Shown here: piece by piece, positions 24,168-33,463 of the stretch
Numbering within the stretch: the stretch's first letter is position 1
Layout of the letters: each line of letters starts with the position of its first letter
DNA from: Sporomusa sphaeroides DSM 2875
GTDB taxonomy: Bacteria; Bacillota; Negativicutes; Sporomusales; Sporomusaceae
Length of the DNA: 64,000 bases
Direction of reading: 5' to 3'
NCBI RefSeq assembly: GCF_001941975.2
Contig: NZ_CP146991.1
Location: 1,722,524 to 1,786,523, forward strand
Notes under the pieces: generated by a model
What the model saw: the letters and a program-made list of their open reading frames with translations, nothing else
Database searches by the model: none
Told to the model about the DNA's origin: nothing
Program-made: the position numbers and the translations under genes

Positions 24168-25226
24168 ATGAAGACTATAGATAGTCTGTTAGAAGCAGCA
24201 GTATTGGCTCAGGCCTCAGATATTCATCTTACGGTGGGGATTTCCCCGATTTTTAGAGTAGGAGGCAGTTTGCAAGGCACCCGGTATCCCAAACTCGCAG
24301 CTAAAGATACTGAATTCATGGTTAGGGAGATTACCACTCAGGAACAGCAAGACAAGCTTCAGGCTTTGGGAGAGATTGATTTCGCCTATAGTATTGCTGG
24401 TTTGAGCCGTTTTCGGGTCAATGTTTTTAAACAGCGTGGTTCCCTGGCGGTTGCTATTCGCGTGGTGAGCGAGCAGGTACCTACTTTAGAGCAGCTTGGC
24501 CACCCGGAAGTGCTCAAAACCCTGGCGCGCAAACCACGGGGGCTGGTGCTTGCCGCCGGGCCTACCGGCAGCGGCAAGTCAACTACTTTAGCCGCTATGC
24601 TTGATCTAATTAACACCGAGCGGGCTTGTCATATCATTACCTTGGAAGACCCTATTGAATATTTGCATAATCATAAAAAAAGTATTATTAACCAACGCCA
24701 AATTCATGTAGACACCCGGTCGTTTGTAAGCGCTCTCCGGGCAGCACTGCGGGAAGACCCGGATGTTATTCTGGTAGGTGAGTTGCGTGATGCGGAGACC
24801 ATTGGCACTGCGCTGACAGCTGCTGAAACCGGACATTTGGTGCTGGCTACTTTACATACCGGTGATGCTGCCCAGAGCATTGACCGCATCATTGACGTTT
24901 TCCCTCCTTACCAGCAGCAGCAAATCAGGATTCAGTTGTCACTCACATTGCAGGGGATTGTAGCGCAGCAGCTAGTGCCCAACCGTGATGCTGCCGGGCG
25001 GACAGCCGCCATGGAGGTCTTGGTGGCGACACCGGCGGTGCGCAATATTATCCGTGAAGGCAAAACCCACCAGCTTATATCGGTTATTCAGACCGGAGCT
25101 AAAAGCGGGATGCAGGCTATGGATATGTCACTGCGTGATTTGTATCGCAAGGGTATCGTAACTTATGAGGAAGCTCTTGCGCGGGCTATAGACCAGGAGA
25201 CCTTTATCCGTTTGGCAAATGGTTAA
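24168..25226 (+). CDS. pilT: Pilus retraction ATPase
   Basis: 352-residue PilT. Opens with ASDIHLTVG, then Walker A GPTGSGKST (131-139), ALREDPDVILVGELRD and HTGDAAQ. The ATG at 24168 follows GGAGTAGAGGG; an in-frame start at 24135 lies inside pilB. Its presence suggests true retractile pili or twitching, DNA uptake or adhesion rather than secretion alone. Confidence 0.94.
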   Translation: MKTIDSLLEAAVLAQASDIHLTVGISPIFRVGGSLQGTRYPKLAAKDTEFMVREITTQEQQDKLQALGEIDFAYSIAGLSRFRVNVFKQRGSLAVAIRVVSEQVPTLEQLGHPEVLKTLARKPRGLVLAAGPTGSGKSTTLAAMLDLINTERACHIITLEDPIEYLHNHKKSIINQRQIHVDTRSFVSALRAALREDPDVILVGELRDAETIGTALTAAETGHLVLATLHTGDAAQSIDRIIDVFPPYQQQQIRIQLSLTLQGIVAQQLVPNRDAAGRTAAMEVLVATPAVRNIIREGKTHQLISVIQTGAKSGMQAMDMSLRDLYRKGIVTYEEALARAIDQETFIRLANG

Positions 25227-25261
25227 ATGTATATTCGCTAAACATAGAGGTGTATTTAGAA

Positions 25262-26488
25262 GTGATAAAAACATATAGCTATAAGGCCAAAGCCCGAACC
25301 GGTCAAGTGTTGACAGGCAGTATCATGGCCGAAAACGAGGCGGCAGTAGCTGCCTATATCCGGGATAAAGGTTATTTTGTCACCCAAATCAAAGTACAGA
25401 AATCAGCATCCACTATTGGTGCGATGTTAGATAAGCTGCAGTTGGTTAGTATAAAAGATTTAGCCGTTTTTTGTCGCCAGTTTTCGACAATGGTGGATGC
25501 CGGGCTGTCCTTATTAGCCTGTCTCAGCATCATGATTGAACAGACCTATAATCCTAAACTCAAAGCTGCCCTAAAAATCATTTATAAAAAGGTACAAGCA
25601 GGTGAAACTCTGTCCAGGGCTATGGCCGGGCATGCCATTATTTTCCCTGATATTATGATTAATATGGTGGAAGCCGGGGAAGTTGGCGGTGTGCTTGACG
25701 AGATGCTAAGCAGGCTGGCAATTCACTTCGAACAAGAGCACAAACTTAATGAACGGGTCAAATCGGCGTTGGTTTATCCGGCAGTGGTTGTAGGTATTGC
25801 GTTAATAACTGTTAGCTTTATTCTGACCTTTGTTTTGCCTCCCTTTATGAAATTATTTGAAGATATGCAGGCTGAAATACCGCTGGCGACACAAGTATTA
25901 CTGAAAATCAGCGGTTTGCTCACCGATTATGGCCTATGGCTGACAGCGGCACTACTGTTGTGCACCTATGGGGTAATCGTATTGGCACGGCAGCAACAAT
26001 ACCGGCTGGTGCTGGATCAATTACTGTTTGTTTTACCGGTATTTGGCCTGCTATGGCGAAAGATGGCAATTGCCCGTTTTAGCCGTACGCTGTCAACTTT
26101 GGTACGGGGCGGGGTACCTATTATCACGGCCATTGAAGTTGTGAAAAAGAGCTCAGGCAATCTGAGCATGACAAGGGCATTGACTGCGGCTCAGGCCAGT
26201 ATTCGTGAGGGAATGGGGCTGGCAATGCCACTAAGGGCTAGTAACGTGTTTACCCCTATGGTGGTACAGATGGTAGCCGTTGGTGAAGAAACAGGCGAAC
26301 TGGATAAGATGTTAGAGAAGATCGCCGATTTTTATGATAGTGATGTTGAGGATATGGTTAGCAGGCTGAGTAGTATGCTGGAGCCGGTATTGATTGGAAT
26401 TGTGGGGATGATTATTGGGTTTATTGTGATTTCGGTGATGCTGCCGATATTTGATGTGCTTACTAATTTTAATCAATCTTATAATTGA
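25262..26488 (+). CDS. pilC: Type IV pilus inner-membrane platform protein
   Basis: GspF/PilC family, 408 residues with two T2SSF cytoplasmic domains and three hydrophobic spans (about 168-195, 220-245, 375-400). FCRQFSTMVDAGLSLL and FSRTLSTLVRGGVPI start the two repeats. A GTG start at 25262 is preferred because AGAGGTG lies at 25245-25251; the GTG at 25250 is part of that site. Works with PilB and PilT. Confidence 0.92.
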   Translation: MIKTYSYKAKARTGQVLTGSIMAENEAAVAAYIRDKGYFVTQIKVQKSASTIGAMLDKLQLVSIKDLAVFCRQFSTMVDAGLSLLACLSIMIEQTYNPKLKAALKIIYKKVQAGETLSRAMAGHAIIFPDIMINMVEAGEVGGVLDEMLSRLAIHFEQEHKLNERVKSALVYPAVVVGIALITVSFILTFVLPPFMKLFEDMQAEIPLATQVLLKISGLLTDYGLWLTAALLLCTYGVIVLARQQQYRLVLDQLLFVLPVFGLLWRKMAIARFSRTLSTLVRGGVPIITAIEVVKKSSGNLSMTRALTAAQASIREGMGLAMPLRASNVFTPMVVQMVAVGEETGELDKMLEKIADFYDSDVEDMVSRLSSMLEPVLIGIVGMIIGFIVISVMLPIFDVLTNFNQSYN

Positions 26489-26504
26489 CAGAGGGTTGAA
26501 ATAA

Positions 26505-26891
26505 ATGCTTATGAACAGCAGAAACAATATAAAAAGTCAAAAAGGCTTTACTTTAATTGAATTATTGGTAGTGATCGCCATTATCGGGATTTTGGCTGCC
26601 ATTGCCGTTCCTAAATTTACCAGTGCTACCGACAGTGCAACCAAGGCAAGAATTCAGGCTGATTTGCGGAGTATCGACAGCGCAATTGCCCAGCATTATG
26701 CTGCCACAGGCGTATTTGCCACAGATATTGCTACCTTATCGCCTTATTTTATCTCAACAGTGAAGAGCGGAGAACAAAGCTTTAAGTATCAGGACAAGAA
26801 AGTTATTTATGGTATTGATGGTGGACGGGCGTTTGCGACTGTGGAAGCCACAGCCAAGTCGTATTATGCAGACTGGAGCGAAAAATCATAA
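26505..26891 (+). CDS. pilA: Type IV pilin / major pseudopilin
   Basis: 128-residue prepilin with a short leader, processing site KG-FTLIELLVVIAIIGILAA after Gly14, and Glu at +5 of the mature protein. The globular part is small and resembles GspG/ComGC-type subunits. It is directly after pilC and before the prepilin peptidase. ATGs at 26505 and 26511 are both possible starts. Probably the major subunit, from its position and typical N-terminus. Confidence 0.88.
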   Translation: MLMNSRNNIKSQKGFTLIELLVVIAIIGILAAIAVPKFTSATDSATKARIQADLRSIDSAIAQHYAATGVFATDIATLSPYFISTVKSGEQSFKYQDKKVIYGIDGGRAFATVEATAKSYYADWSEKS

Positions 26892-26970
26892 GCGATTGTT
26901 AGGACTATTGCTGTATTGAGCAGCAAAATAATCAGCTGCTTTAACTATATGGGTTGATAGGGGTATTTAG

Positions 26971-27717
26971 TTGTTAAGTATGTTCATGTTTTTTATTGGT
27001 TCTGTTATCGGCAGCTTTCTCAATGTTTGTATCTATCGCTTACCGCAAAACGAGTCTGTAGTTACTCCGCCTTCGCATTGTCTTCAATGCAACACCCTGC
27101 TTACAGTTCGGGATTTAATTCCTATAATGAGCTATCTGCTTTTGGGCGGCAAATGCCGTTATTGTGGCAAGCCCTATTCGCCACGCTATGCGGTGGTTGA
27201 GTTGCTTACCGGATTATTATTCTTTTGGTGTTTCTTGTGTTTTGGCGCAGGGCTTGAACTGGTTATAGCTCTGATGTTTACTTCATTTCTGGTCATTATT
27301 GCCTTCATTGACTATGATCATCAGCTTATTTTGGATAAAGTGCTTGTCTGGTTTGCCGGAGCCGGTGTTGTTGCCAAGCTATATACCGGTTATCCCCTTA
27401 TTGGGGATATGCTTCTTGCTGCTGTTACCGGCGGGGGAGTCTTACTTTTTCTCGCCCTAATTACGCGCGGCGGTATGGGCGATGGGGATATCAAGCTTGT
27501 TGCAGCTCTTGGTTTGTGGCTGGGGTTAGAACCCACCATGCTGACCTTATTTTTAGCTTTTGTCCTGGGCGGTCTGAGCAGCGTCTTGCTTTTGCTGTTC
27601 AAACTGAAAACCCGCAAAGATTTTATTCCCTTTGCCCCTTTTATTGCTATTGCCGGTTTTATCAGTGCTTTATACGGAGTTGAGATTATCCAATGGTATT
27701 TTCAATTTTTGCCATAA
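26971..27717 (+). CDS. pilD: Prepilin peptidase / N-methyltransferase
   Basis: 248-residue membrane aspartic protease cleaving pilin leaders. N-terminal two-CxxC zinc domain (CLQC and CRYC), active-site aspartates in FIDYDHQ and GMGDGDIKL (GxGD motif), about seven hydrophobic spans. A TTG start at 26971 has AGGGG 8-13 bases before it. The 3' end overlaps the next pseudopilin gene by 25 bp. Confidence 0.93.
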   Translation: MLSMFMFFIGSVIGSFLNVCIYRLPQNESVVTPPSHCLQCNTLLTVRDLIPIMSYLLLGGKCRYCGKPYSPRYAVVELLTGLLFFWCFLCFGAGLELVIALMFTSFLVIIAFIDYDHQLILDKVLVWFAGAGVVAKLYTGYPLIGDMLLAAVTGGGVLLFLALITRGGMGDGDIKLVAALGLWLGLEPTMLTLFLAFVLGGLSSVLLLLFKLKTRKDFIPFAPFIAIAGFISALYGVEIIQWYFQFLP

Positions 27718-28178
27718 AGAAGAAAATTTGTCTAAAGCCGTCTGGTCAAAGCGGCTTTACTTTTATAGAAATGCTGATGGTGCTTGCCATCCTTGCGCTG
27801 GTGACCGCATTAGCTGTCCCGAAACTGGGAGATTCGACAGCCAGACGGGAAATGGATAGTGCGTCAAGGCAATTAGCGGCCGATCTGCGCTGGATGCAGC
27901 AATTGACAATTAATAGCGGCGGCGAAGCTATCCCCAGGATGGTTTTTGCTTCGGCCGAGCCTTATCAATACAGTGTGATGGTGAGTGGTCACAGTGTAAA
28001 ATCTGTTAGGCTGCCGGCCAGTGTTTTTGTGGTTAATGCTGTTGTATCTTTTAATGTAAACGGACTTCCGGTTTTGCCCCACGGTATGGGGACGACCATT
28101 AAATTAAACAGCAGGAAGATAACCGGCTTGAGCAAACAAGTGATCATTGATTCTGTGGGGCGGATACGTATCGAGTAA
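27693..28178 (+). CDS. Pseudopilin, GspH/FimT type
   Basis: 161 residues with a prepilin site SG-FTFIEMLMVLAILALVTA and a GspH-like C-terminal beta domain. The leader is unusually long (about 21 residues) from the ATG at 27693, which lies within pilD, so translation may be coupled. A minor subunit priming pilus assembly is the likely role. Confidence 0.85.
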   Translation: MVFSIFAIKKKICLKPSGQSGFTFIEMLMVLAILALVTALAVPKLGDSTARREMDSASRQLAADLRWMQQLTINSGGEAIPRMVFASAEPYQYSVMVSGHSVKSVRLPASVFVVNAVVSFNVNGLPVLPHGMGTTIKLNSRKITGLSKQVIIDSVGRIRIE

Positions 28179-28200
28179 CCGTTGTGACGGGGTGGAGTGA

Positions 28201-28599
28201 ATGTCTGGACTAAGGCGGCAAAATGGCTTTATTATGGCTGAGGTAGTGGTGGGGATGATGCTTACCAGCATAGTTTTATTAGCAGTTACAGGTATGTTCC
28301 TCCAGTCCACCAAAGCTGCCGGTGGCGCTGCGGAATATACGGCGGCTACCAATTTAGCGCAAAAACAGCTGGAACTGTTAAAGCTGCGGTCAGATACTTA
28401 TTGGAAAAATCTAGCCTTGCCGGCCAGCATTGCGTGGCAGGGAACGGCAGCGGCAACAGGTCCTTACTCGGTTGCAACTACCGCTTTTGTCAGTATCGAT
28501 GACAGCCGCCTTGTCGAAGTGGTGGTGGTGGTTTCATGGACCAGGCAGGGACAAGCGCGTCAGGTACAACTAACCACTTTTTACTCCTGCATTCCATAA
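28201..28599 (+). CDS. Pseudopilin, GspI/PilV type
   Basis: 132 residues with site NG-FIMAEVVVGMMLTSIVLLA after a 9-residue leader and Glu at +5. Short globular domain containing LEL and VVSWT. Start ATG behind GGGGTGGAGTGA. Second in a run of four minor subunits between pilD and comFB. Confidence 0.83.
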   Translation: MSGLRRQNGFIMAEVVVGMMLTSIVLLAVTGMFLQSTKAAGGAAEYTAATNLAQKQLELLKLRSDTYWKNLALPASIAWQGTAAATGPYSVATTAFVSIDDSRLVEVVVVVSWTRQGQARQVQLTTFYSCIP

Positions 28600-28645
28600 T
28601 TATTGCAGTTGCCGGTTTTACTTGGAGTATTTGGAGAGATGTTAA

Positions 28646-29188
28646 ATGCAAAACAGCATGACAGGGCAACGGGGAATGACTTTGATCGAATTGATGCTTG
28701 GACTTATGCTGACAGTAGTATTATTGTCCGGAATTTTTGGGCTTTTGTCTACTTCGCTTGTTTCCTGGAAGTCCGGCATCAGCCGGTCTGAGGTACAGCA
28801 GACAGCCCGTTTTGCGGTTGATAGTATGGTTAGGGATTTACGTTATGGTGATAATTATGAACTGGGGAGCGATGGCAGATCTATTACCTACCGTAATATA
28901 AAATCAGGCCAGTATGGCAATACCTACCGCTATCATGTCAGTACAGCCGACCATAAATTATATAAGACCGGTATCATTCCGCAAGTTGTTTCGCAGCCGG
29001 TGACTGGCGAGAATGTTAAAGGGGCGAACTACATTATTCTTAACCCGGATAATCAAGCCCTGTTTAGGCAGCCTGATCCCAGCAAACCTGATACGATAAC
29101 CATAACGGTGGAAGCAAAGGATACTGTTACCGGGCATAGTTTCGTGCTTTATTCGGCAGTTACCAGTTTGACGCAGACCTTTAAGTGA
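28646..29188 (+). CDS. Pseudopilin, GspJ/PilW type
   Basis: 180 residues with site RG-MTLIELMLGLMLTVVLLSG; Met replaces the usual Phe at +1, which the peptidase tolerates. The larger C-terminal domain has the PilW-like QTARFAVDSMVRDLRYG helix. Behind GGAGAGATGTTAA. A minor subunit by position. Confidence 0.85.
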   Translation: MQNSMTGQRGMTLIELMLGLMLTVVLLSGIFGLLSTSLVSWKSGISRSEVQQTARFAVDSMVRDLRYGDNYELGSDGRSITYRNIKSGQYGNTYRYHVSTADHKLYKTGIIPQVVSQPVTGENVKGANYIILNPDNQALFRQPDPSKPDTITITVEAKDTVTGHSFVLYSAVTSLTQTFK

Positions 29189-29204
29189 TAATGCCAAAGT
29201 AAGA

Positions 29205-29242
29205 ATTGCTTCAGGTGGAGCTTTAACTCTATCTGAAGCAAT
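29205..29242. repeat. GCTTCAG palindromic repeat, second copy
   Basis: Arms ATTGCTTCAGGTGGAG (29205-29220) and CTCTATCTGAAGCAAT (29227-29242), loop CTTTAA, with outer GTGATAAT / ATTATCAC. Same core as 21208-21251. Confidence 0.65.
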
Positions 29243-29259
29243 TATCACGCTTATTTGAT

Positions 29260-29353
29260 AAAGAAAACACGGCTTGCGCCAAGCCTTTGGCGCGACAGTG
29301 GAAGCCGATGTTGATCCTGTTTTTATGAAAGTTATACACTTTCTGTCAGGATG
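29260..29353 (+). repeat. CACGGCTTGCGCC dispersed repeat, copy 1
   Basis: About 94 bp containing AAGAAAACACGGCTTGCGCC, AGCCTTTGGCG and AAGCCGATGTTG, ending in a palindrome ATCCTG...CTTTCTGTCAGGAT. The same unit occurs reversed at 55956-56044. Confidence 0.75.
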
Positions 29354-29374
29354 AAAGAAACAGAGGTGATGCTC

Positions 29375-29833
29375 TTGCTGTTTACGCGACGCTTATCGCC
29401 GGAACGCGGTTCGGTTACGCTGATGGTGATCATTGTCATGACCTTGCTTTTAGGCTTAGGCGGAGCCTTTATCTCACTTAGTTCGACTGAAGTGGATCTA
29501 AGCAAAGATTATCGCAATGGAGTTGCTGCTCAATATCTCGCTGAAGCAGGAGTTCAGTGGGCTATTGTCAAATTAAAAACAGAGACTGATTTTGTGGCAA
29601 AAACCGGAATTCCTCCAGGGGTTATCAAGACTTCTGCCATTAAAAATGAGGGAACTCCTACAGCAGGCAGCTATACTGTCAAGGTAACGGGTTCGGGGAC
29701 AGGCCGCATTATTACTTCAACCGGGACAGTTGGCAGTGGTAAAACAGCTGCCAAACGGCAGGTAATACTCCGGGTTACGCCACCTGCTGCAAGTACGTCC
29801 GGCTTATCTATAGATTCGTATAGCAACTATTAA
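29375..29833 (+). CDS. PilX-like minor pilus protein
   Basis: About 152 residues with SPERGSVTLMVIIVMTLLLGLGGAF, an N-terminal span of the PilX type that lacks the strict FTxxE pilin motif, then a YLAEAGVQWAI helix and a beta-rich tail. A TTG at 29375 behind GAGGTG fits best; an in-frame ATG at 29351 lies inside the preceding repeat. It ends directly before comFB. Confidence 0.72.
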   Translation: MLFTRRLSPERGSVTLMVIIVMTLLLGLGGAFISLSSTEVDLSKDYRNGVAAQYLAEAGVQWAIVKLKTETDFVAKTGIPPGVIKTSAIKNEGTPTAGSYTVKVTGSGTGRIITSTGTVGSGKTAAKRQVILRVTPPAASTSGLSIDSYSNY

Positions 29834-29851
29834 ACAGTGGGAGGGATCTTT

Positions 29852-30130
29852 GTGGAACTTAAAAACTTTATGGAAGACTTAGTTTGGCAACAGCTTGATG
29901 AAGTCATTGAAAACCATAAACATGCCTGCAGGTGTGAACAATGCCGCTTTGACACCGCTGCCCTGGCTTTGAACCTTTTGCCGCCTCATTATGTCGTAAG
30001 CGCACGGGGGGAAACGTTTAGCAAGGCAAAGTCACTGGAACAGCAATTTAATGTTGATATTCTTACCGCCATTAGTCAGGCTATTCAGATTGTGTCCAGC
30101 CGGCCGCGTCATGAATCTAAAAAAGCTTAA
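29852..30130 (+). CDS. comFB: ComFB-family protein
   Basis: 92-residue ComFB domain with CRCEQCRFDTAALALNLLPPHYV, where the closely spaced cysteines bind zinc in the family. A GTG at 29852 follows GGGAGGG at 29839-29845. ComFB is linked to competence and motility in Firmicutes, and homologues in other phyla have been reported to bind cyclic dinucleotides. Placement inside the pilus operon, overlapping pilM by 20 bp, supports a pilus-regulatory role (inference). Confidence 0.85.
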   Translation: MELKNFMEDLVWQQLDEVIENHKHACRCEQCRFDTAALALNLLPPHYVVSARGETFSKAKSLEQQFNVDILTAISQAIQIVSSRPRHESKKA

Positions 30131-31205
30131 AAAGCATCTGGTTCACTGGCTTGGTGGGCAGTCCCAAAATATTGTGGGTCTTGACATTGGCACCGGACAG
30201 GTCAAGGCGGCAGAGCTATCCTTACATAGCGGACACCCGGTACTTAAAGCCGCAGGCTTGATTGCTTTGCCTGAACATGTGGTAGAGGACGGGTATGTGC
30301 TTGAGCGCGAGGCACTGGCAGATAGTATTCGCCGACTGTTGGCCACCAGTGGAATTTCCTCCCGGGACGTGATTGCAGCAGTAGCCGGCAGAGCAGTATT
30401 TGTCCGGGAAATCATTTTTCCGGTTATGACTAAGGAAGAACTTAAAGCGGCCGTCAGATGGGATATGGAGAAGTATGTGCCTTACGAGCCTGACAGTTAC
30501 TATTATGACTTTGCCGTAATTGGGCCGGGGAAAGATGAAGCAGAGCTCAAGGTGCTGCTGGTGGCAGCACCTCATGAGCTTGTTAACACCTTAGCTGACG
30601 CGTTGGCAGCGGCTGGGTGCAAACTGTTAGCCATCGATATTGAACCATTGGCTGTATTTCGAACATTGCATGACGTGAAAAATGCCATGGTTATTGATAT
30701 TGGCACAACTGTTTCTCAAATTAGTGTTTTTCAGGGTGAAAGTCCGGCAGTTACCAGACTTGTTCCGATCGGCGGCCGCAAGTTTACTGAAGTCATTATG
30801 CAGACAACAGAGCTTGAATATCCAGAGGCTGAACGATTGAAACAACAGACCGGCATGTTGAAGTGCCGTGATTTCAAAGGCGAATTGTCTATGGCGCACC
30901 AGCGTCTCCAATTGCTCGCCAGTGAACTTGGGCGTGAAGTAGAGCGTACGGTCGAGTATTATCAGGCACAAAACCGGGAAACTGTACTTGACAGAATCTA
31001 TCTTACCGGCGGTGGGTCAAAGCTGGATAATCTGCCGGAATATTTAGCTGCGCAATTAGGGGACATTCAGGTGCTGCGGCATAACCCGCTCAGCGTGTTA
31101 ACTCCGGCTGCTTCGCTGGATAGAGAGTATTTGCATGGCTTGGCGCCACAGCTGGCGGTTGCGATTGGCCTTGCTTTGCACGGAGGAATGGATGTTAACT
31201 ATTAA
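30111..31205 (+). CDS. pilM: Type IV pilus assembly protein PilM
   Basis: 364-residue actin-like ATPase-fold protein that forms the inner alignment ring with PilN. VGLDIGTGQVKAAEL is the first phosphate loop, VIDIGTTVSQISVF the second, and YLTGGGSKLDNL the adenosine motif. The ATG at 30111 is inside comFB. No strong ribosome site, so translation may be coupled. Overlaps pilN. Confidence 0.93.
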   Translation: MNLKKLKKHLVHWLGGQSQNIVGLDIGTGQVKAAELSLHSGHPVLKAAGLIALPEHVVEDGYVLEREALADSIRRLLATSGISSRDVIAAVAGRAVFVREIIFPVMTKEELKAAVRWDMEKYVPYEPDSYYYDFAVIGPGKDEAELKVLLVAAPHELVNTLADALAAAGCKLLAIDIEPLAVFRTLHDVKNAMVIDIGTTVSQISVFQGESPAVTRLVPIGGRKFTEVIMQTTELEYPEAERLKQQTGMLKCRDFKGELSMAHQRLQLLASELGREVERTVEYYQAQNRETVLDRIYLTGGGSKLDNLPEYLAAQLGDIQVLRHNPLSVLTPAASLDREYLHGLAPQLAVAIGLALHGGMDVNY

Positions 31206-31722
31206 TCTGCTGCCGCCTGCCAGGAGACGCTCAAAATGGCCTTTGAAAAAGCTGGCACTGGTTACCGGCGGAGTCTTTACCACTTTGGTTTTGGGAATAA
31301 TCCTTTTTAATACTTATAAAATATGGGCATTGGAACAGCAATTGGCAGCTTTGAGCCAGCAATATGAGCTGTTACGCCCAACCCAGGAAAAAATGCAATT
31401 GGTCATAGATAAACAACGTCTGATTAATGAAAAACATGCAGTTCTGCTTAACATAACGGCTGAACAGACTTCGTGGAATGCCATCGTAGTGCATTTTGGC
31501 GTGATAACGCCGCCGCAAATATGGCTTTCCGAACTAAGTGCCGGGGAGCAGCAGGTGTTGCTGGTAAAAGGCAACGCGGCGACCTACCCTGATTTGGCCA
31601 ATTTTATTACCCAGCTGGAACAGGATGAACTTTTGGGCGAACCTGTTCTGCTTAAGGCCGAACAAGAGGCTGAGTATTTGTATACTACCTTTGAAATGAC
31701 TGTGAAAATTAAGGGGATATAG
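31192..31722 (+). CDS. pilN: Type IV pilus assembly protein PilN
   Basis: 176 residues: cytoplasmic MLTINLLPPARRR, the PilM-binding motif of the family, one membrane span (about 22-42) and a periplasmic coiled coil plus ferredoxin-like domain. The ATG at 31192 follows GGAGGA at 31182-31187 inside pilM. Part of pilMNOP. Confidence 0.92.
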   Translation: MLTINLLPPARRRSKWPLKKLALVTGGVFTTLVLGIILFNTYKIWALEQQLAALSQQYELLRPTQEKMQLVIDKQRLINEKHAVLLNITAEQTSWNAIVVHFGVITPPQIWLSELSAGEQQVLLVKGNAATYPDLANFITQLEQDELLGEPVLLKAEQEAEYLYTTFEMTVKIKGI

Positions 31723-31724
31723 TT

Positions 31725-32327
31725 GTGACAGGCTGGCTGGCCAACTTAGACAGTAAGCACAAGGTGATTTTATTCGGGGCAGGGTTGCTGACTGCCATTG
31801 TCTTGGTCTATTTAGGGATAATAGCGCCACAAGGCAAGCGGATGGATGTCCTTGCAGCTCAATGCCAAATAGAACAGCAACGCATAAAAACTATTGAAAG
31901 CTATGCACAAAAGTACCCTGACCCGTCACAACATGTACGGGATATGGATGCGAAGGTTGCCAAACTGGCTGCAAAACTGCCTGATAAACCTGAGATTGGC
32001 AGTTTTTTAAAAGAAATTGAACAAGCCGCTAAGCTAAGCCAAGTAAGTCTTTTGGAGATTAAGCCATTGGCCTTGGTGAATAGAAATGGCTATAGGGAGA
32101 TTCCGATAGAAATCCAGCTCAAAGCATCATTTCCCAATCTGCTTGAATTTACGAAAAAAATGGGTGAGCTTCAGCGGTTTAATTACCTTACATATGCTCA
32201 TCTTCAAGCAAAACAAGGCATATTAGAAGTTAAACTTATAGTAGTTGTGTACAGCCAAGGCATTTTTTCCGAACCTGTAGCAAAACAGCCGTCTCAGTCA
32301 TCTCCGGTAAAAAATAAAAAAAATTAA
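31725..32327 (+). CDS. pilO: Type IV pilus assembly protein PilO
   Basis: 200 residues from a GTG at 31725, with one N-terminal span (about 14-31), a coiled-coil region and a PilO periplasmic domain (FLKEIEQAAKLSQVSLLEIKP). Directly after pilN, AAGGGGA as ribosome site. Dimerises with PilN in known systems. The Lys-rich C-terminus is followed by aroC. Confidence 0.9.
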   Translation: MTGWLANLDSKHKVILFGAGLLTAIVLVYLGIIAPQGKRMDVLAAQCQIEQQRIKTIESYAQKYPDPSQHVRDMDAKVAKLAAKLPDKPEIGSFLKEIEQAAKLSQVSLLEIKPLALVNRNGYREIPIEIQLKASFPNLLEFTKKMGELQRFNYLTYAHLQAKQGILEVKLIVVVYSQGIFSEPVAKQPSQSSPVKNKKN

Positions 32328-32341
32328 ACAGGGGTGTTTTC

Positions 32342-33415
32342 ATGTTCAGATTCCTTACAGCCGGCGAGTCGCATGGACCGGCGCTTACCGCTATTATTGA
32401 AGGGATTCCGGCAGGCTTGGCCTTGGATTTGGATCAAATTAATGCCGATATGGCACGCCGCCAACAGGGGTTCGGTCGCGGCGGCCGGATGAAGATTGAA
32501 AAAGATAAAGCCGAAATAACCTCAGGGGTGCGTTTTGGCGTTACATTAGGCAGTCCGATAACTATGCTTATTCATAACCGTGACTGGGATAACTGGCAAG
32601 AGCGGATGGCTGTATTTGGCCAGCCACAGGGAGAACCCATTCGGGCTCCCAGACCCGGACATGCTGATTTGCCTGGGGTGTTAAAGTACCAGCGGCAAGA
32701 CATCCGGGACATTCTGGAAAGGGCCAGCGCCCGCGAAACTGCAGCCCGCGTTGCGGTAGGCGCTGTTGCTAAGCAGCTTTTGGCGGTGGCTGGTATTACC
32801 ATAACTTCCAGAGTTTTAAACATCGGTGGTGCGCAAACTGAGGCAGAAATGCTGGAGGCTATTGCGAAAGCCAAGGCGGCAGGCGATTCTCTGGGCGGTA
32901 TCTTTGAAGTAGTAGTTGCTCAGGTTATGCCCGGGCTAGGCAGTCATGTGCAATGGGACCGGCGATTGGATACCCGCTTGGCGGCCGCTGTTATGTCTAT
33001 TCAAGCCATTAAAGGCGTAGAATTCGGGGCAGGGTTTGCTTATGCCAATTTGTCAGGCAGTCAGGTACATGATGAAATATATTATGAGGGCAGTCAGGGG
33101 TATTGTCGTCGCACCAATAATGCCGGTGGTATTGAAGGTGGTATAAGTAATGGTGAGGCCATTATTATTAAAGCCGTAATGAAGGCAATTCCGACACTGA
33201 TGAAGCCGCTGGCGACTGTGAATATAGCCGATAAATCGGAAGAAAAGGCCAATACGGAGCGGAGCGACGTGTGTGCTGTTGCCGCGGCCGCGGTTGTCGC
33301 CGAAGCCATGGTGGCTATTGTAATGGTTCAGTGTCTGTTGGAAAAATTCGGCGGTGACAGTATTGACGATTTGCGGCTGGCCATTAATAATTATAGAATA
33401 CGGATTAATGATTAA
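32342..33415 (+). CDS. aroC: Chorismate synthase
   Basis: FMN-dependent last step to chorismate. Family signatures are present: GESHGPALTAIIEGIPAG near the start, RPGHADL and RQDIRDILERASARETAARVA, and NNAGGIEGGISNG. 357 residues, on the short side but complete. It sits between pilO and pilP in the same direction with 14-48 bp gaps, so it is probably co-transcribed with pilus genes. Confidence 0.95.
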   Translation: MFRFLTAGESHGPALTAIIEGIPAGLALDLDQINADMARRQQGFGRGGRMKIEKDKAEITSGVRFGVTLGSPITMLIHNRDWDNWQERMAVFGQPQGEPIRAPRPGHADLPGVLKYQRQDIRDILERASARETAARVAVGAVAKQLLAVAGITITSRVLNIGGAQTEAEMLEAIAKAKAAGDSLGGIFEVVVAQVMPGLGSHVQWDRRLDTRLAAAVMSIQAIKGVEFGAGFAYANLSGSQVHDEIYYEGSQGYCRRTNNAGGIEGGISNGEAIIIKAVMKAIPTLMKPLATVNIADKSEEKANTERSDVCAVAAAAVVAEAMVAIVMVQCLLEKFGGDSIDDLRLAINNYRIRIND

Positions 33416-33463
33416 ATTCATTATCTATGTGTCATGATGTTTTACTAAGTGAGGAGTTGCTTT

